From Caballeronia sordidicola (GTDB lineage Bacteria; Pseudomonadota; Gammaproteobacteria; Burkholderiales; Burkholderiaceae): 64,000 bases of DNA. A program made the position numbers and the translations under genes. Under the pieces are notes generated by a model that had not been told where the DNA came from, did not search any database, and saw only the letters and a program-made list of their open reading frames with translations. Of this stretch, positions 61,752-64,000 are shown piece by piece. Location: positions 117,695 through 181,694 of the forward strand of contig NZ_MTHB01000027.1 in assembly GCF_002220365.1 (NCBI RefSeq). The letters run 5' to 3'. Numbering within the stretch: position 1 is the stretch's first letter; every line of letters starts with the position of its first letter.

Positions 61752-63331
61752 AATGTCGTGTTTAAGCAAGATAGGAATGTCGTGTTTCGGTGCTGGTGCG
61801 ATGCTGGGCGCTTCCGATCCAACGATGGGAGCTCACCATGCAACCAACCGAACTGGTGACGTTGAACATGCGCGAACTCGACCGACTTAAAGTGATTCAA
61901 ACCGTCGTGGACAGGATGCTCAAGCCTGGGCTGGCTGCTGAGCGTTTGCGCCTGACGGTGCGCCAAGTTGAGCGATTGGTGCTTCGGTACAAACAGGCTG
62001 GCGCGGCCGGCGTGGGGTCAGCTGCCCGAGGACGTCCGGGCAATCGCAAGCTCGATGAGGCAACGGCGTACCGCGCGCTGATTTTGATTCGCGATCGCTA
62101 TGCCGATTTTGGCCCGACGCTGGCCTGCGAGAAGCTGCGTGAAGCTCAAGGTTTGACGCTTTCCAAGGAAACCGTGCGGCACCTGATGGCTGACGCGGGC
62201 CTATGGATTCCGCGCAAGCAGCGTCCGCCCAAGATTCACCAGCCGAGGAACCGGCGCGCGTGCCTGGGCGAGCTGATCCAGATCGATGGCAGCGATCATC
62301 GGTGGTTCGAGGAGCGGGCGCCCGCGTGTACGCTGCTGGTGTTTATTGATGACGCCACCAGCCGGTTGATGACCCTGCACTTTACCGCGACGGAATCAAC
62401 CTTCAGTTATTTCGAGGCGACACGTCCGGTGCATCGAGGCGTATGGCAAGCCAGTCGCACTTTACAGCGACCGCGCGAGCGTGTTCCATTGCAACAATCC
62501 GGCGAGCACGCCCGGCAAGGGCGTAACCCAATACGGGCGGGCCTTGTACGAGTTGAACGTGGATACGCTGTGTGCCAACAGCAGCCAGACCAAGGGACGC
62601 GTGGAGCGCGCCAACCTGACTTTGCAGGACCGGCTCGTGAAGGAGTTGCGACTGCGCAAGATCGACACGAAGGAAGCGGCGAACGCCTATGCGCCCCATT
62701 TCATTGCTGACTTCAACGAACGTTTTGGCAAGGTGCCCAGGAGCGCGTACAACGCGCACCGACCGCTCAGAGCGGATGAGAATCTTGATTTGATTCTGAC
62801 GTGCCGGGTCTCGCGCTGCGTGTCGGCGACGTTGACGGTGCAGTATGACCGGGTGATGTATTTGCTGGACGATACGGCGGCCAACCGCGGCCTGATTCAC
62901 CAATACCTGGACGTGTACGAATACCCCGATGGGCGCATCGAGATCCGGGCGAATGGCGCCGCCCTAGCCTGCCGCCAGTACGATCGATTGTCCGACATTG
63001 ACCAGGGGGGGCGGTGGTCGATAACAAGCGGCTGGGGCACGTGCTGGAGGTCGCGCAGCAGGTACAGATGGAGCGTGATAACCGGCGCATCTCGGGCTCG
63101 CCCTCGCGGACCAACCAGGGCGAACCAGCGAAGCCGAAGATGCGGGCCAACAATACGCGCAAGCAACGCGAACTCACGCAGGCGGACCTGAACGGCATCA
63201 TTCTGAGAACTGCCGAATTGCGGGCAGCCGCGGTGGGGAAATGACTCTTTCAGAAGAGATTACCAGGCTAAAACAAGCTTAAAACCAAAGCTGAACCCCG
63301 ACATTTCAATTTAGCCCGCACCCCGACATTT
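61752..63331 (+). mobile_element. ISNCY/IS1202-like insertion sequence, decayed
   Basis: A transposase-coding block is bordered by related terminal motifs in inverted orientation. On the left AATGTCGTGTTT occurs twice (61752-61763 and 61776-61787). On the right ACCCCGACATT occurs twice (63295-63305 and 63320-63330), the reverse complement of AATGTCGGGGT. The about 24-25-base spacing is the same on both sides, as expected for paired transposase sites at each end. The boundaries are given at the outer motifs; no target-site duplication could be assigned. The transposase is frameshifted, so the element should not move on its own. Confidence 0.78.
61838..63244 (+). pseudogene. Frameshifted DDE transposase, ISNCY/IS1202 type
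   Basis: The first frame (61838 to about 62425) gives an N-terminal helix-turn-helix (RLRLTVRQVERLVLRYK) and first catalytic Asp in LIQIDGSDHRWF. Near 62425-62440 a small deletion shifts the frame; the second frame continues with the catalytic Asp in YSDRASVF and Glu in KGRVERANLTLQD. Near 63007-63013 a run of seven G replaces the five expected, shifting the frame again before VDNKRLGHVLEVAQQVQ and a basic C-terminus ending at 63244. All DDE residues survive but in different frames. Confidence 0.85.
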
Positions 63332-63541
63332 CAATCTAGCCTCGACAATCACATAGTGAGCGCGGCCGGGCGAGACAGACTGAAAACCGGCGCGCGTTCT
63401 GTCACCTCTTATGGTCTTTATGGTCGCTGAGCTGGCGCTTCGACGACGACACCTACGCGCGCTCCGCAGCTTGTCTATAGCGCGCAACCACATAGGCGTT
63501 TCGCTTCTTCCACAAAGCATGGCGCTCACATCAGGCGCGCC

Positions 63542-64000
63542 CTAGCCCGTCCCCTTCACGAACTCGTCGGTACGCGCCACGGTGGTGGCTATGTTTAAAA
63601 CCTCGCGATCCCAGCGTTTGTAAAATTCGTGCATTGCTCTCAGAACCCTACCGGGCCTCTGTTCCACACTCGCGCGCAGAACTTCCACCGCAGCATAAAA
63701 CAACGGATCGACGAAATATTGTCCTTGAAAGTTGGTCAACTGGCCGCTTTCCAGCAAGCTGGCTGCCTTCCCAATTCGAGGAAAGCAGATCAAGCTCGGG
63801 ACCTCGCCATATCGGATCATCAGCAGGTAACGCCAGCGATGTCCAGGTGCAAGGGAAGCGGGCAACAATTCCACGCTGGTTTCCATGTGCCCGCACTTCC
63901 TGAGGAAGTTATATACAACTAGGACCCGCTCTTTCGCATTGCCTGCGATGAGCACATAGTGTGCGGTCGAGGTCACTGGTTGACCCCCGTCGTCGTTCAC
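63542..64000 (-). CDS. Hypothetical protein, possibly cut by the window edge
   Basis: The minus-strand frame gives at least 152 residues, starting at GTG 64000 or beyond the window. The sequence is well balanced and looks coding (HYVLIAGNAKERVLVVYNFL, then RWRYLLMIRYGEVPSLICFP), with a C-terminal helical part. I recognise no domain. It is next to the insertion sequence, so it is part of the accessory region. Confidence 0.55.
   Translation of the reverse strand: MNDDGGQPVTSTAHYVLIAGNAKERVLVVYNFLRKCGHMETSVELLPASLAPGHRWRYLLMIRYGEVPSLICFPRIGKAASLLESGQLTNFQGQYFVDPLFYAAVEVLRASVEQRPGRVLRAMHEFYKRWDREVLNIATTVARTDEFVKGTG

Overview
The window looks like part of a multireplicon Burkholderia sensu lato genome (Burkholderiales; Paraburkholderia or Caballeronia is my best guess). 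The basis is high GC with strong GC3 in the coding frames, Burkholderia-style protein families, and a mix of catabolic, transport and accessory genes with no ribosomal or tRNA genes. A secondary chromosome or megaplasmid is likely, but the replicon cannot be settled from the sequence.

Left part, 0-13 kb: a tiny His-rich exported peptide, a membrane diguanylate cyclase, a His/Ala-rich repeat protein, and an amino-acid/polyamine-type ABC transporter with a PuuB-like FAD oxidase and a divergent IclR regulator. Two small envelope proteins follow. Then comes an ECF sigma/anti-sigma pair, divergent from an exported metallophosphoesterase plus a cupredoxin.

13-36 kb, core-like metabolism: a D-xylose island (galM-xylR divergent from xylA, then xylFGH), the large NAD-glutamate dehydrogenase, and kbl-tdh threonine catabolism. 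After an MFS transporter there is a basic-amino-acid ABC operon in the order hisQ-hisM-hisP-argR-like regulator-binding protein, with unusually many TTG start codons. A small membrane metal-dependent hydrolase-family gene is divergent from a Cys-rich exported protein. That protein is followed by a 59-residue membrane peptide gene and a frameshifted Fe/Mn superoxide dismutase pseudogene.

36.8-47 kb: the most system-like locus. wecB, a BcsB-like periplasmic/membrane protein, an NfrB-type glycosyltransferase, an NfrA-like TPR/outer-membrane protein and a putative exported TIM-barrel-like protein form one transcription unit. The NfrB protein ends in two MshEN-like (GspE N-terminal-like) modules, which suggests c-di-GMP control. 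The architecture parallels the E. coli N4 receptor glycan system merged with a BcsA/BcsB/BcsC-like secretion plan.

47-64 kb is an accessory region with low gene density, several decayed genes (Nramp, SDR, CheR-PAS/receiver, IS transposase) and small unknown genes. It also carries an RsbRD-type histidine kinase, a hydrolase/monooxygenase pair and a phasin-methyltransferase-CoA-transferase-TPP enzyme-alcohol dehydrogenase cluster. A chromosomal ccdAB toxin-antitoxin module sits beside a frameshifted insertion sequence with duplicated terminal motifs. No tRNA, rRNA or CRISPR array was seen.
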